Source of the DNA: Delphinapterus leucas
Taxonomy: Eukaryota; Chordata; Mammalia; Artiodactyla; Monodontidae
Direction: 5' to 3'
DNA: 64,000 nt
Assembly (NCBI RefSeq): GCF_002288925.2
Contig: NW_022098037.1
Span: 5,971,790 to 6,035,789 of the forward strand
Position 1 is the stretch's first letter; each line of letters begins with the position of its first letter. This document shows, in pieces, positions 21,770-34,384 of the stretch. Position numbers and translations under genes: made by a program. The notes under the pieces were generated by a model. It saw only the letters and a list, made by a program, of their open reading frames with translations. It was not told where the DNA came from and ran no database searches.

Positions 21770-22480
21770 TTTTCAAGTTTTTAATTTTTATATGGATAAT
21801 ACAGTCACCTGTTATAAATTCTAAAGGTATAAAGGGAAAAGTCTCCTTCCTGCTCCTGTCCCCCAGCAACCAATTTCTCCAACCCAGAGGCAGTGTTTCA
21901 GTTTTATGCCTTTTAAAAGACAAATGGTGGGCTTCCCTGGTGGCACAGTGGTTGAGAGTCCGCCTGCCGACGCAGGGGACACGGGTTCGTGCCCCGGTCC
22001 GGGAGGATACCACATGCCGCGGAGCGGCTGGGCCCGTGAGCCATGGCTGCTGAGCCTGCGCGTCCGGAGCCTGTGCTCCGCAACGGGAGAGGCCAAAAAA
22101 AAGAGAGGCCCCCGCAACCAAAAAAAAAAAAAAAAAAAAAAAAAAGACAAATGGTAACATGCTACAGCTGTTCTACTCCTTGCTTTACTCTTGTGACTTG
22201 GAGATGAATGAGTACACAGGAGCTTCTTATCTCTTACAGCTTCAAAGTATTCCACTGTACAAGTGTTTCCCAGTTCATTTTATTAGTCCCTTATTGGTGG
22301 ATATTTAGGTTACTGTTTCAAACACTATATCTATGAATTACTTTTCTTGTACATGTCATTTTACATGTGTATGCCTATAAGCAGGGAAATTTCTAGCGTT
22401 CTACTTGCCAGATCATTGGACACATGCCTTATAATATTGCCAAGTTGCCAAAGATGGGGATTATAGCAGTTGTCCTTTAA
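21770..22480 (-). mobile_element. Old L1 3' region, split by a SINE
   Basis: Antisense L1-type 3' texture: 'cagcaaccaatttctccaac', 'aaagtattccactgtac', 'ttggtggatatttaggttac', 'gccaagttgccaaag'. Interrupted by the SINE at 21929-22141. Confidence 0.6.
21915..22155 (+). mobile_element. Short-form CHR-type SINE with exact 14-bp target duplication
   Basis: Sense SINE at 21929-22141: head 'gggcttccctggtggcac', B-box-like 'gggttcgtgcccc', long pure A-tail of over 20 A. Exact duplication 'aaaagacaaatggt' at 21915-21928 and 22142-22155. The exact duplication and long tail mark a young insertion. A small A-rich change has replaced part of the 'gccacaacagtgagagg' block. Confidence 0.96.
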
Positions 22481-23235
22481 TTGTCATCACAAAGCTCTGG
22501 TGGTACCTCAAGTATCCAGGACCTGTGGGCTCTGGCCATCAAGCACCTGGTCTTTCAAGTTCTGCAATACGTCCTTAATATGCACAGTTGGTTGAGATGA
22601 GTTGAAGGTATTTGCAGGCAGCTGAAACTCTCAGAGCTACCTATGTGTTACCATCGAGGCTGAGTTTTTAGAATATTAGTGTTTATAGATTAAACTCATC
22701 ATTTATTTAGGAATATTTGATTAATTAATTACTAATTAAAAATAAACCCAAAATATTTTCTCATGGGAGTTTCGGCAGTATTTCTGCCATTGATCCTTGG
22801 AGAGGGGACTTTTGTGTATATGATTAAAGGAAGGAATTTGGAAATGGTAGGAAGTAACAACAAGGTTGACAGCTGACTAAAACAATTTAAAAGTTGGCCT
22901 AGATGGACATGATTCTTCTTTGTACCCCTACTGCTCATGACCCCTAAAGCGAATCATTCTCTTTCTCTTTCCGTTTTGATATGAGATCATGATAATGGGC
23001 AGTACTTTCTGGTAAAATTTCACGTAGTACTGGTGCCAGGTTCACCATCACTTTCTTGTGGTTTGTATTTCTGTTTTGGACCTATCGATTTTTTCCCTTA
23101 GGTAATTTTTCTGGCATCAGACAATGATGATGTCTGCTTTTCCTTATATCTAAGTGATGGTCGTACATTTTATATGAACTACCCAATGGAATGATTAATG
23201 TTCATTGTAACTTGTAATTAAAACGCTGACAGAAC
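22481..23235. other. No recognisable feature
   Basis: Unique-looking DNA; the part near 22490-22680 has balanced base use but no open frame I would call. Confidence 0.45.
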
Positions 23236-23239
23236 TTAG

Positions 23240-24175
23240 GATCACGAATGCTATATTTTAAAATATGGATTTTAATTTTCTTTTAAGTAAGATTCATTTG
23301 TTCTGGGTTTTCCTTTTTTCCCGATCATGGATGAAAGTTTAGAAACACACACAAAATATATTTTTAAAGGAAGGAAAATGTCCCTAATTTTATGATATAA
23401 ATGCAGAAATTACTGTTATTTGGTATATTTCCTTTTACCTTTTTGATGATACAGTTATTTTCACACACTCAAAACCTTATTCTGTGTAATCTATGTGGCA
23501 TCTTGTATTTACCATACTATTATAATAAACACTTTCCCAGGTTGTTAAGAATTATTTTAATTCACTTTTATGGGATGTTAATATTCTATGTTATGTGTGC
23601 AGCATAATTTATTTAACCTTTCTATTATTGTGGGATATTTTTGTTTCCATTTTTCGGCTTTTATAAAATATACTGCAGTGAATAACAACATCATCTATGA
23701 ATTTTAGTGTGAATATATGCTTACCTTGCGTATATTGTCATTTTAAACGATGCAAAATTATAGCTTCCTCTTTAAATTTAAAATTTTATTATTAGTGAAG
23801 TAGAATATTTTGGAAGTTTTTTACCCATTTTCCCCCTTTTTGTTACATATCTATCCCTACCTATCTTTTTCTATTTCTGTATTTAGAGATTTACTTCTTT
23901 TCCTCATAAATTTTAAAGGCTTTTCTATATAAACTATATTTCTATGGTCACAGATTTTTCCAGACAGTTCTAATTTGCTTGCCTCTTAATTTTCTTGAGC
24001 AAATAAGCAAGCTCAAGAAACTTTATGTAGATCAAATCTGTTGATCTTTTTCTTTGTGAATTCTTCCTTTGTGTTGAGTTTAGAAATCCTTTTCTCATCC
24101 ATAATGCATTTAGATATTTACCTATATTTTTCTCCTATATATTTCTATAATTTCACTAAATAAAATTTCTTAAAG
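23240..24175 (-). mobile_element. Old antisense L1 fragment
   Basis: T-rich antisense L1 texture: 'atgggatgttaatattctatg', 'atactgcagtgaataac', 'gatcaaatctgttgatc', 'cattttcccccttttt'. Highly diverged; may be more than one fragment. Confidence 0.55.
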
Positions 24176-24209
24176 GAGTAATTCTGTAATGCCTCAGTTG
24201 GTGGTCAAT

Positions 24210-25090
24210 GCAAAGAAGCGAAGGAAATCAACCAAGGGGGATATTTGAAGTGAGGCTGTGAGGGAAGACCTCACTGATTCAGGACACATCTGAGCAGAGA
24301 CCTGGCTTTGAGGGGTGGGGGTGTGGGCGGAGGGAAGTGAGCAAGTGAATGTACAAATGTATGTGTTCCAAGAAGAGGGAGCAGCAAGTACAAAGGGTCC
24401 TAACTGGGAGCGCTGCACGAGCATACTGAAGGAATATCGAGAGGGCCAGTGTGGGTGGAGCAGAGTGAGTGGGAGAGAGCAGGAAATGAGGTCTGACAGA
24501 GAATGGGCTGGGGGCAAGGGGTACTCCAGCTCTCAAACCGTTTTGTGCACTTGGGTTTTTACTCTAAATGACGTGGGAGCCATTGCAAGGGTTTAGGTAG
24601 AGGAGTGATCTGACATAACTTACTTTTTATTTATTTATTTATTCATTCATTCATTCATTTTGTGGTACACAGGCCTCTCACCGCTGTGGCCTCTCCCGTT
24701 GCGAAGCACAGGCTGCGGACGTGCAGGCTCAGCGGCCATGGCTCACGGGCCCAGCCGCTCCGCGACATGTGGGATCTTCCCGGACCGGGGCATGAACCCG
24801 TGTCTCCTGCATCGGCAGGCGGACTCCAACCACTGCGCCACCAGGGAAGCCCCATAACTTACTTTTTAAATACAGTAATTGCTGTAGCTGTTTGATAAAG
24901 CATAGGTATCTAGAGGAACACATCCAGGCAGAGGGAAAAACCATAGCAGTTGCTCCCTAAGGAGAGAGCAGCCTGGCATGTGGGAGGAATGGCAATAAGG
25001 CTAGAGTGGATGAGAGGCAGGAGACGGAGAGATGGAGATGAGGTCAGAAAATGTGGGAGGTGAGCGGCCGAAACTTTGGGGAAGCAGTAT
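24210..25090 (-). mobile_element. Antisense L2 LINE fragment, split by a SINE
   Basis: Clear L2 blocks: 'gagggagcagcaagtac', 'gggccagtgtgggtggagc', 'gtgggagccattgcaagg', then after the SINE 'tacagtaattgctgtagc' and 'acatccaggcagagggaa'. The SINE at 24630-24852 divides one continuous element. Confidence 0.85.
24614..24868 (-). mobile_element. Short-form CHR-type SINE with exact 16-bp target duplication
   Basis: Minus-strand SINE to 24852, the tail being a (TTTA)n/(TTCA)n run at 24628-24660. Exact duplication 'cataacttacttttta' at 24614-24629 and 24853-24868. Inserted in an L2. Confidence 0.96.
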
Positions 25091-25330
25091 TCTTTTCATG
25101 CCTTTTAAAATGGTTATTTAGTTTTTACTCCTTGAGTTAGTTTTGTTAGTTTATCAGAAAACCGTCTATTTACACTTCCCACTTTTTTCAGTATTCAACT
25201 GTGCTTAATTTTCTCCTAGAACTTTCCACAAAAATTTGTTTTCCTGTTTATAAACTTGCTAAAAATCTATTTGCAACATTAATGAAAAGAGTAATATACT
25301 TAAAACTTACACTCATCCTTTCCTATTGAT
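25091..25330. other. No recognisable feature
   Basis: Short AT-rich stretch without a call. Confidence 0.4.
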
Positions 25331-25334
25331 TTGT

Positions 25335-25660
25335 AGTATCAGTTAGGATGTATTCAGATGTCTATGATGAACCCTACTGTAGAGGCTCAACCAAATGGGG
25401 CTTAATTTTTTTCACACAGAAGGAAGTTGGGAGGTAGGCAGTTCAGGGCTAGTTCAGTGGCTCTAGGAAAGCATCAAGGATACAGACTTCTCCTACTGTC
25501 CTTAACGTGTATGTGGCTGTCATCATCCCGTTCACAAGACTGTCCTCCAGGCATCAAGTTCTGCATTCCAGACAGGAGGAAGGAGGAGAAGGGCAGAGGG
25601 CAGCTGAGACTATCCTTTTTACTTAGGAAACAAATAATTTCCCTAGAACCTTCAGTAGTA
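25335..25660 (+). mobile_element. Ancient interspersed repeat, family not named
   Basis: The block with 'agttcagggctagttcagtgg', 'gaaagcatcaaggatacag' and 'ccaggcatcaagttctgc' has the look of a medium-frequency mammalian repeat. Its layout is shared with 36325-36850. I cannot name the family with confidence (DNA transposon or LTR). Confidence 0.45.
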
Positions 25661-26090
25661 AGCTTTTGATTACTTCATAGCCAGAATTGAGTCTTATGAC
25701 TGCTCCTAGCTTCAGGGATGTCTGGAAAGCAAGAAGTTTGAACTGGGCATGTTGCTGCCTTGAACACAATCCATACTTTCTTAGTTAAGATGGAACTAAC
25801 AGTGTTTGCCACAGGCAGCCTATGGTAAAACGTGTACAGATAAGTCTCAAAAGAAAAATGTACACGGTCTCTATGTATATGCAATATATATGTGAAAATT
25901 ACAGAATCTGTAAGTTTCCAAAATGCAAGTTGAAACAACAAATAGTTATAGCTCTTGTGCATCAAGTTGGCAATTTAAATAAAAGTGATAATCCCCACAG
26001 TTAGCAAACATAAGGTGAAATGGCATTCCTTTATTCTGCTGAAGGAAGTATAACTTGGTATAACCTTTCTGGGAGCAGTTTAATAATACA
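25661..26090. other. No recognisable feature
   Basis: AT-rich unique-looking DNA between repeats. Confidence 0.4.
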
Positions 26091-26094
26091 TGTG

Positions 26095-27600
26095 TGTGTG
26101 AAGGTATCTTGTTGAGGGTTTGTTTTGCATTTCCCTGATGACTAATGGAGTTGAGCACTTTTTCATGGATTTCACCTGAATTTCCCCCCTTCGGTGAGTT
26201 GCCTGTTCAAGTCTCTTGCCTATTTTTCTACTTAATTATTGTCCCTTTCTTAATATGAAGACGTTCTTTATATTTCCTGGGTACAAGCCATTTGCCTGGG
26301 GTGTGTGCTGAAAACATCTTCTCCCAATCTGTAACTTGCCTTTTCAAAGCTCTCCTCATAATGTCTTTATGTACAGAAATTCTTAATTTCAATGTCGAAT
26401 TTTCAGTCTTTTCCTTTGTTAGTATATTGATGTCCTTTAAGAATTTTCTCTTTACTCCAAGTGCATGCAAATATGTTCTAATGACCCAGAAAATTTGCCA
26501 TATTCACCTTCGTATTAGATCTAAATACACATTAAAAAGACTGTCCTCTCTCAATTACTTGGTATCATTACCTTTTCCATAATTCAAATGCCTGTATATG
26601 TACTGGTTTCTTTCTGAGCTCTTGCCTCTGCTCCATTGGTCTATTTGTCAGTCACTGTACCAGTACCACTCTCTCTTAATTACTGTAGTTTTTAAGTAAC
26701 TTTCAATATCCAAGATTTGGTAAGTTTTTCCACATTATTTTCCTCTCATAGTTTGGAACCTATAAATTCCTTTATTTACATTTACCTTAGAAATTACAGC
26801 ATACTTCCCTTAACCTATTAGTCTAATGATAATTGAGGCACACGAAAATGTTTTCTGTGTATACTTAAAGTTTAAAGATAGTATCTCTATCCCAAACAAC
26901 ACAAGGATTTTGTCTTTCTTTTTCAAGAGGGTCTTGTATTCTTAGCCTATAAATACATGCTAGGGTAAGTTTGTCATATAAAGCCTGTTAGGATTTTGAC
27001 TAAGATTGCTTTATATTTGGAGACCAGTTTGGGGAGAATTGATATGTTAAGTATTTTGAGACTTTCTATACAGTATAGCTTGTCTTAAGGCTGCTTAATT
27101 TTCTTAATCATGTTTTCCAGTTTTTTATACAGGTATTATATAACATCAGGTTTAGCCTTAGATATTTGGTATTTTGATACTGATACAATAATATTCTCTT
27201 TAACTTTATTTGGTGTTAGAAGTATAATTAACTTTTAAAGTATTGACTTTATATTTAGCAACATTGCTAAAGTTATGAATTCTAATTATTTGTCAATTCT
27301 CTTCAATTTTCTATGGACATAATCATATCATCTGCAAATAATAATAGTCGTTTCTTTCCTTTCAAACTTTGTGTCTTTTATTTTCTTGTCTTACTGTCCT
27401 GACTAACTACATCAGTTCAGTGTTGAAATGACGATAGCACGCACATGTGCCTTGTACCTTTGAGAAAGAAACAAAACTTTGAGTAATTCACTGTTAAGTA
27501 TGATGTTTTTGTATATTTATCATTAGATTAAGAATATTTTCCCCCTAATATGCTAAGGGATGAGCATATGACTTCTCTTCTTTATTATGTTGACTTTTAA
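26095..27600 (-). mobile_element. Old antisense L1 ORF2 region (L1M type)
   Basis: About 1.5 kb of antisense L1. From left: ORF2 C-terminus ('gcatttccctgatgactaatg', 'tctgtaacttgccttttc'), then further in, 'ccattggtctatttgtcag' and 'aattactgtagtttttaag'. The catalytic motif of the L1 reverse transcriptase is still legible at 27327-27338, which in reverse encodes F-A-D-D. Stop codons and indels throughout. The part at 26755-26920 does not fit L1 ORF2 order and resembles 28655-28810, so another old repeat or a rearrangement may lie inside. Confidence 0.75.
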
Positions 27601-27642
27601 AATGTTTTATTTTGAAAAATTTCAAACTTACAGGAAGGTTGC

Positions 27643-28173
27643 AAGAAAGTACAATGTAGGAGGTTAAAAAAGATCTTGCTGCGGTTTATGTCAGAGTGTT
27701 TTTCTTATGTTTTCCTCTAAGAGTTCTATAGTGTCTGATCGTACATTTAGGTCTTTAATCCATTTGGAGTTTATTTTAGTGTATGGTGTTAGGTAGTGTT
27801 CTAATTTCATTCTTTTACATGTAGCTGTCCAGTTTTCCCAGCACCACTCATTGTAGAGGCTGTCTTTTCTCCATTGTATGTTCTTGCCTCTTTTGTCATA
27901 AATTAGGTGACCATATGTGTGTGGGGTTATCTCTGGGCTTTCTTTCCTGTACCATTGATCTATATTTCTGTTTTTGTGCCTGTACTGTACTCTCTTGATT
28001 ACTGTAGCTTTGTAGTATAGTTTGAAGTCGGTGAGCCTGATTCCTTCAGCTCCATATTTCTTTCTCAAGATTGCTTTGGCTATTCGGGGTCTTTTGTATA
28101 TAAAAAAAAATTAATTAAAAAAATAAAGTGACTAAAAGAGACTGTTAAAGAAAAAAAAGAATAGTGCAGTGTA
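27643..28173. mobile_element. Younger L1 insertion, probably twin-primed (5' inversion)
   Basis: 27668-28098 is minus-strand L1 ORF2 with an uninterrupted 125-codon frame (27691-28068) from the C-terminal part of ORF2. It is truncated at both ends, and its left end has no poly-T. The right end passes into a short A-rich sense stretch ending in a poly-A at 28151-28158. A diverged duplication 'aagaaagtacaatgta' (27643-27658) / 'aagaatagtgcagtgta' (28157-28173) flanks the whole. This is the structure of a 5'-inverted L1 insertion, here into an older L1-type repeat. Confidence 0.7.
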
Positions 28174-30310
28174 CTCCTTTATACTCTTCACTTAGATTCA
28201 CTTATTGTTAACATTTTGTCACGTTTACTTTATCACTCTCTATTCATATCTTTATTGCTATTGCTCCTGAACTACTTGAAAGCTAGCTGCAGATATCATG
28301 ACTCTATAATCCTAAATATCTTTTAAGACCAAGGACATTCTCCTGTAAATCACTATACAGTTATCAAATTCAGGAAGTAAAATACTGATATCACTCTATT
28401 ATCTAATATATAGTCCATAGTCAAATTAACCCAGTTGTCCCAATAATGTCCTTTATAGCAATTTCTTTTTTCTATCCCTGATCATGCATTGCATTTAGCT
28501 GTCTTATATCTTTAGTCTCCTTTAATCTGGAACCTCAACTTTTCTTTTTCTTCCATTTTACTATGTGCTTCCCATTTTTTTTGCTCCCTTTCTTGCTTTC
28601 TTTTGGTTTGGGTATTTTTTAAATTGTTTTTTCCTCTGTTAGTAAAAGGCTATAGTCTTTTACTTACCTTACCTTAGAAACTATAGCATGCTTCCTTGAC
28701 TTGTTACAGTCTAGCGTTAATTGTAGTTTCCATAGATGTTTAAAATATACGGTAGTCAAGGGCTAAAGATAGTATCTTTACCCTTTTCCCCAACAGCACA
28801 AAGGTCCAAGCACTGTTTAACTACACTCTTCCACTCCTTTAAGTAATATTATGGTTTAGTATTTTACTTATACCTGCTTTGTAATCACCCCCAAATGAAT
28901 CATTATTTTTGTTGTTGTTGTAGTCAGTTTTATGTAGACTTACCAACACAATAACTAGTTTATTTGCTTATTATTGCTTTTTGCATTTCACTTATTCCTT
29001 CTGGATTCTGCTTGGTTTTTAACAAGGAGCATCTTTATGGCTCTATGAGTGGTAAAATCTTATTTTCTTGAAAATGTCTTTGTTTTGCTTCTTTCATCAA
29101 TAATATTGTTGCTGAGTATAGAATTTTAAAGTGAGTTATTTTCCCTCAGTTCCTAGAAAGCACTTTCTAGAGTTCTTAGAAGATAGTTTTTCATTGCTTT
29201 CTGCACATTTTGTAGCTGATGAGAAATCTGTCAATCTGATTATGGTTTCCTTGTTGGTAATTTTCTTGTTTTCTCTTTGTTTTAGCTATTTTCCTCTTTC
29301 CTTTGAAGAAGTGCAGTATTCAGGTGTGACAGCTGTAGTTAGAAGTATTAGAGACCCATGTATTCCTTCAATTGTGAATTTTATTCAGTTGTTATTTTGA
29401 ATTTTCTCTCCCCAGTTCTGTCTTTTCATTTTAGAACCTGAGTATACACCTATACACCAGGTTGAATATTCCAACCTTCATGCATGTTAATGGTTCTTTC
29501 ATATTGTTCATTTCTGATTCTTCAGTTCTTGGAGTATAAATTATTTTATTTTTATCTACTTTATCTTCCACATGTTCCATAAATTTTTAGCTTTCCTTTG
29601 TGACCTTCTGCAGGAGTTTAGATTATTGTGGTTGTTACGTGTGCATTAGTGGGGAGGGGGTTCCCTGTGTTCTCTTCTAATTCTCTTCTGGTTCCTTTCA
29701 GAGCCAATTCATGTTTGCCCTCTAACTGGCCTAGAACATGAACTGACTTCTATTTTAATCTCTCAGCTCACGATCCTTACTCTGTACAAATGTGAGTTGG
29801 ATTCTATACCCACCCATGATCAAGCCTAAGGTTTGGATTTCTCACAGGTAACTTTTTTCCTTCCTCATGGCATTTTGAAGTCACCAAGATTCCTTGCCCC
29901 TTTCTTGGGTGAGTGGGCAGAGCTTATCTAGTACCCTTTTCATGGACTGGGTGACCTTCTGAGTTCCTGGGCTTTGTTTGTGGGTATGTAATACCAGCTC
30001 TCACCTCATGTGGTCCCAAGTCCATTCTTATCATCTCCTCATATGCTTTATCCCCAAGCTCCTAGGTTCTTATGTCTTAATCTGAAACCCTTTTGGACCG
30101 TGATTCCTGCTTCCTGATCAGGAGTTAAGTTCCTTCTTTGTTTCTGTAGATGGGCTGTTCCATTTCTTATAGTTTGGTTCTGACCACTTTATTTGTTAAA
30201 TCTTGACTGTCATTTCTGTTATTAATGTCAGCTTGGTTCAGAATATCCTTTTCTCTTTATTTTTGATTATCTTCTATTTTCTGTTCTTAAGCTTTTATCA
30301 TTATCATTGT
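28174..30310 (-). mobile_element. Old antisense L1M-type element, 5' portion
   Basis: Antisense L1 sequence running towards its 5' end. The first part carries 'aacccagttgtcccaataatg' and 'ggaacctcaacttttc'; then 'ggctaaagatagtatc'; from 28990 on it resembles ORF1 read backwards ('gaaaatgtctttgttttgc', 'gctgatgagaaatctgtc'). It probably forms one unit with 27601-27642 left of the younger insertion. No intact frame survives. Confidence 0.6.
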
Positions 30311-30790
30311 TAGTATTATTTACTAAAACAACATTATGCTAACATTGGAGGAGTTTTTAGAAAAATTTCCCCATAATCTCATAATTGGGGCAGAATGGCC
30401 TATCTCTAGTCCCTGGATATCCTTCAAATCTTTAATCATAGGGTTCTGTAGTTCCAACTGTGCCATATATTTAATTTTGTGTTTTACTTCTCTTCTGGTT
30501 TACCTTTTTTCCATATTTCTAAGTAATCTTCATTTTTAATGGCACTACAGTAGTCTGTTGGATTGATGTACTCCATCATGCTTAGAGTTTCTTATTTTGT
30601 TTTTCATTGTTTTAAAGAAATTTTTCCCAGAATATTTTTTGCATATGTAGCTTTTACATTATTTTCTAAGGCTAAAGTCTGAGAATGGAGAATGTTAAAT
30701 TAAAAGCTCTTGTTTGGGCACTGCCAATTTGTCCTTTGAGTGGACTTTCCCATTTTACAGTGATGTGAGGAATACATTCACATACCAACA
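30311..30790 (-). mobile_element. Probable old L1 3' fragment
   Basis: The T-rich block at 30330-30760 has antisense L1-like phrases such as 'tcttctggtttacc' and 'gtctgttggattgatgtac'. Weak; could be partly unique. Confidence 0.35.
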
Positions 30791-30794
30791 ACAA

Positions 30795-31230
30795 CAACAA
30801 CGAAAAGCATTTATTTAACACCCACTGTGTGGGAAGCTCTACGCATTTTGAATGCCATAGTGACGAACAGGACCTACTTCAAGTTTCAAGGAACTTACAG
30901 TGAAGCCAAGGATATAAACGTGTTAACAGCTTCTGTAATATTAGGGCAAAAGGAACAAGTATGGCAGTCAAAATCTAATCAAGGAAGAGATTTCACAGAA
31001 GAGCTTGCACCATGGATAGAGGAAGGAGTAGGATTTCCCTGGGCAAGGAGAGCCTGGACAGTGTTCCATGCTGAGGTAGCTTAATAGACCAAGAGCCAGA
31101 GGCATGAAGACGTCTATGGTGCATTTGGAGAACATTGAAATTGATGATGTGGCTGGAACAATGGGTGAGGGAAAGGAGCAGGTGGGAAATGAAATTGAAG
31201 GAAGGTTGCTAGGTTGTAGTTCTGGAGGAC
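30795..31230 (-). mobile_element. Antisense L2 LINE 3' end
   Basis: 'catttatttaacacccactg', 'tttcaaggaacttacagtg', then the purine-rich L2 interior ending near 'atgatgtggctggaac'. Confidence 0.75.
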
Positions 31231-31319
31231 TTGTTAAACGATCTTGGACGTAATCAGGCAGAGTTTTCATTTCTGCTTTTAATGGCAAATGGTGATTTTA
31301 GGAAAGCATGCATTGTAGA

Positions 31320-31440
31320 ATCATGGTGCCTTATGGTTGGCAGAGGACTAGCCAGCCAGCTCTTTATTTTACAAATGGGGAAAATGATTACTGTAGGAGT
31401 TAAGGAACTTTTCCAAGTTTATATTGATAAGTAGGAGTAT
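31320..31440 (-). mobile_element. MIR SINE fragment
   Basis: 'ctctttattttacaaatgggg' and 'taaggaacttttccaag' give the antisense MIR core. Confidence 0.55.
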
Positions 31441-31464
31441 ATATGAAGGTAAAATTGCTCCCTC

Positions 31465-32040
31465 TTTCAGAGTATATTTGTTGAGCATCTGTTCATGGCT
31501 CTGTACTAAGCAGTGCAAGATGAGAAGATGAGTAAAGTATAAGGCCAGCTCTCACAGCCAGTTAGGGGAAAAAGGCAATCAATAGTTGTAAAAACAACAG
31601 GGTGAAAACACTGAGAGATGGCTCAAGGGTATTGTGAAAACACAAGAAGAGCAGCTGTTTTAGCTTGGCAAGATGATAGGGGGAGTGTTCGTGGAAGATG
31701 CCTGTATTGTATTATAAAGGATGGGTAGGAAGAAGTTTGCCAGCTGTACCAAGACCATGGTTGAGGAAAGGGCGTTCCAAGTGAGCAAAGGCATGGGATG
31801 GAAAATAGCAAAGCGAATATGGGAACCAAAGCAGTTTCATATTGTGGGAGAATCACGTGTAAGGCAGAGGGCGGCAGCATGTTGAGCGGGGGCTAGATGC
31901 CTAGATCATGTTTGCCCTGGTAAGCAGTATGGGCTTTATCTTTTAGGACAGCAAAGGATCTTAAAATATTTAAGAGGAAAACTTGGTAGGACTTTCTGAT
32001 TGATTGGATGTAGGGGTAAGGCTGCGGGAGAGATGAGCAA
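31465..32040 (-). mobile_element. Antisense L2 LINE 3' end
   Basis: 'atatttgttgagcatctg', 'gggcgttccaagtgagc', 'aaaggcatgggatgg', 'gtatgggctttatctttt' in L2 order; nearly 580 bp. Lies directly after the preceding L2/MIR pair. Confidence 0.78.
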
Positions 32041-32425
32041 AATATGATTCTCAGGTAGACTTATCCTTTCTTCTACTTGGGTTCATCAGGATTTAAGGTG
32101 GTGGTGCTTTTGTTTCAGTAGAAGCGGTGTAGTGTGGTGTCATGTGAAGGTGGAGAAGGCTTCACTGGCATATGGCGGCTCAAGTGTTCTCGAAATGCCT
32201 GAGAGGATATCCAGGTACTTCTGGACGTCACTGCCAGCGGCTATGCACATTGCCACATTTTTAATAACCCTTCCTTACTGTGGATGTAAAGATGCATTTG
32301 TAAGGTTCAGAAAACCTTAAATGGACAACCTCAAGTGTACAACAGGTAAAGCAAAACCAGAAGTTTTCATGGGTCGTGGAGTTTTTATGGGTCTTGGAGC
32401 TCAGCATTACAGCATGGCAATACTA
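32041..32425. other. No recognisable feature
   Basis: Unique-looking DNA without a call. Confidence 0.4.
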
Positions 32426-32429
32426 GGTG

Positions 32430-32650
32430 GTAATAATAGAAACTAACATTATAGGGCCCTCACTATTTTCTACGTATGGTGATAAATGCTCTATATTAAT
32501 GATCTTATTTAATCCTCACTACATCCTTCACATGGAGAAATAAGGGCACCAGAGAATTTAATTACTTGCCCAAGGTCACTAACTCTAATGCAGATCCTGG
32601 AGCCTTGACTCCAAAGGCCCTGGCTCGTAAACTCCAGGCCATCCTGCCTT
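32430..32650 (-). mobile_element. MIR SINE
   Basis: Antisense MIR: 'gatcttatttaatcctcac', 'acttgcccaaggtcactaac', 'gccttgactccaaaggc'. Confidence 0.8.
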
Positions 32651-33820
32651 CCCATGAAGCTCATACACGGGCAAGTGGGCTGCATGGAGACTTTTGGGGT
32701 TCAGCCATCAAAATGATGGCATCTTTGAACCACTGATGTGAAATAAGAGGTGGGGTGCCTTACATGAGCTGTGTTTGAGGAGCGGTAGGATGTGGCGTGG
32801 AAGGAAGAAACTGGATTGTCTCTGAAGCTTTCTGAGTTTGTATTAAACTACAGTCTCCATAAACCAAAACTGTAAAATTACCTATGGCACTTCTTTTCTT
32901 ATGAAAGAATTTCCTTACTAAATCGGTTAACGGGAGGGAAGACTAAATGAAACAAATTAAGATAACACGAAAACCAAACCATTAGAACCAGAAAAAGAAG
33001 TGCAACCATCTCTTAATTCCTTAAGAAGGGTATATATATGAAAGCATAAACTCTGTCATTGGTGGCAGAATTTGAGACCAAAGCCTTCATGGGTTGAGAA
33101 GAGCAATTTTTTAACTAAACTGATGAAAATTCATATAATTAATATTTTATATTTGTTAAAATAAGCTATAGACCTATACTAAATAGGGAAAATTGACATT
33201 TTCTATATTAATACAGGCATGGATTCTATAATTAGTTGCTTATCATCCCTTGCTTCTTAGGAACTTTATGCTCCCTCACAGTTTAAGGAAGGTCCCTCCG
33301 AATTTCTCCTGTTTGGTTACAGATAATATGTACATATGAATATTTTTGTCTTTCTTTGCCTGGTTTCCTATTCAAATAGTCAATGCCCGTGTGACTTAGG
33401 GTCTTCTCTTCTCACAGATATGGAGTGGAGTTTCAGGATTTGGGGTTCATTTTCCTTCAACTTCCTGTTTCTTGCCAGTAGCTTCATTGCAAGAACCACC
33501 ACTTCTCTGCCATCTGCCCTGCTTTGCTTCCTTGTCTATTTCCACCTCCAGTTCCCTTATTTTCTAATTACTCCCAACAGCGGTGTCTCAAACATATATT
33601 GGAAGCAAGATTCCCGCCATTGCTAAATAGGAATAGGAAAGTGTCACATACTAGACTTTTCCAAAAGGAGCCATTGCGCATCTGAATTTTCTTCTTCCAG
33701 ACAAAGGGAAGGAATTCTCAAGGGAAGTCAAGCCTTAGGACAGAAAGTAACACAATAAACATACTCAGGAATGGCACTTTCAAACTTCCATTTTGTTTGG
33801 TAGAGGTACCAAGACTACCT
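32651..33820. other. No recognisable feature
   Basis: About 1.2 kb of unique-looking AT-rich DNA; the 96-codon frame at 33336-33626 matches no family I recognise and lies in T-rich DNA. Confidence 0.4.
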
Positions 33821-33827
33821 CTCAGGT

Positions 33828-34183
33828 AGTCTTCAGGGCTGTTCACAAATATTTTGATTCCCTCCCTCTTTGGGGGTATAGTGCAGTGGCTCTTTCTTAC
33901 TCAGCTGAACTCAGATATGGCCGTATGTCAGTGCTAGCCAATGAAATGTTAGTGGCAAATGCACTTCTGAGTAGAACCTTTAAGAGCCAGCATGTGCTTT
34001 GATGTCTTCTAATTTTTGATAATAGCTGCTCTATCTGCTTGAGTCTCAGTGGCAGAGTGAACAGAGTCCCTCAGTTGATTCACAATGGAACGTGAGCAAG
34101 AAATAAATCTTTTGTTGTCTTAAGTCACTGAGATATTGGCAGGTTGTTTCTGTATCATCAGCAAGTCCATCCTGACTAATACA
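33828..34183 (+). mobile_element. MLT1-type (ERVL-MaLR) LTR
   Basis: The right half is diagnostic: 'cagtggcagagtgaacagag', 'cacaatggaacgtgagc', an AATAAA signal at 34102-34107, 'taagtcactgagatattgg' and a 'cctgactaataca' terminus at about 34183. The left end begins near 'agggctgttcacaaat'. Non-coding solo LTR of an ancient mammalian MaLR. Confidence 0.8.
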
Positions 34184-34384
34184 CCAAAACACTTCTAGCA
34201 TCTGAAACCTACAAAAAACGTGTAACAGATACAAATGTCATAATACCTCTTAACGTGTGGATCAAAGATGATTTGAAGACTTAAAAATTAAAGTGTTCTT
34301 AAAGCATTCACTCTAAGAGAAGGTACTTCTGCGTCCGTATAGTAGGGCATAACCTATCACACCACAGTTTTGTGTTTATAGATC

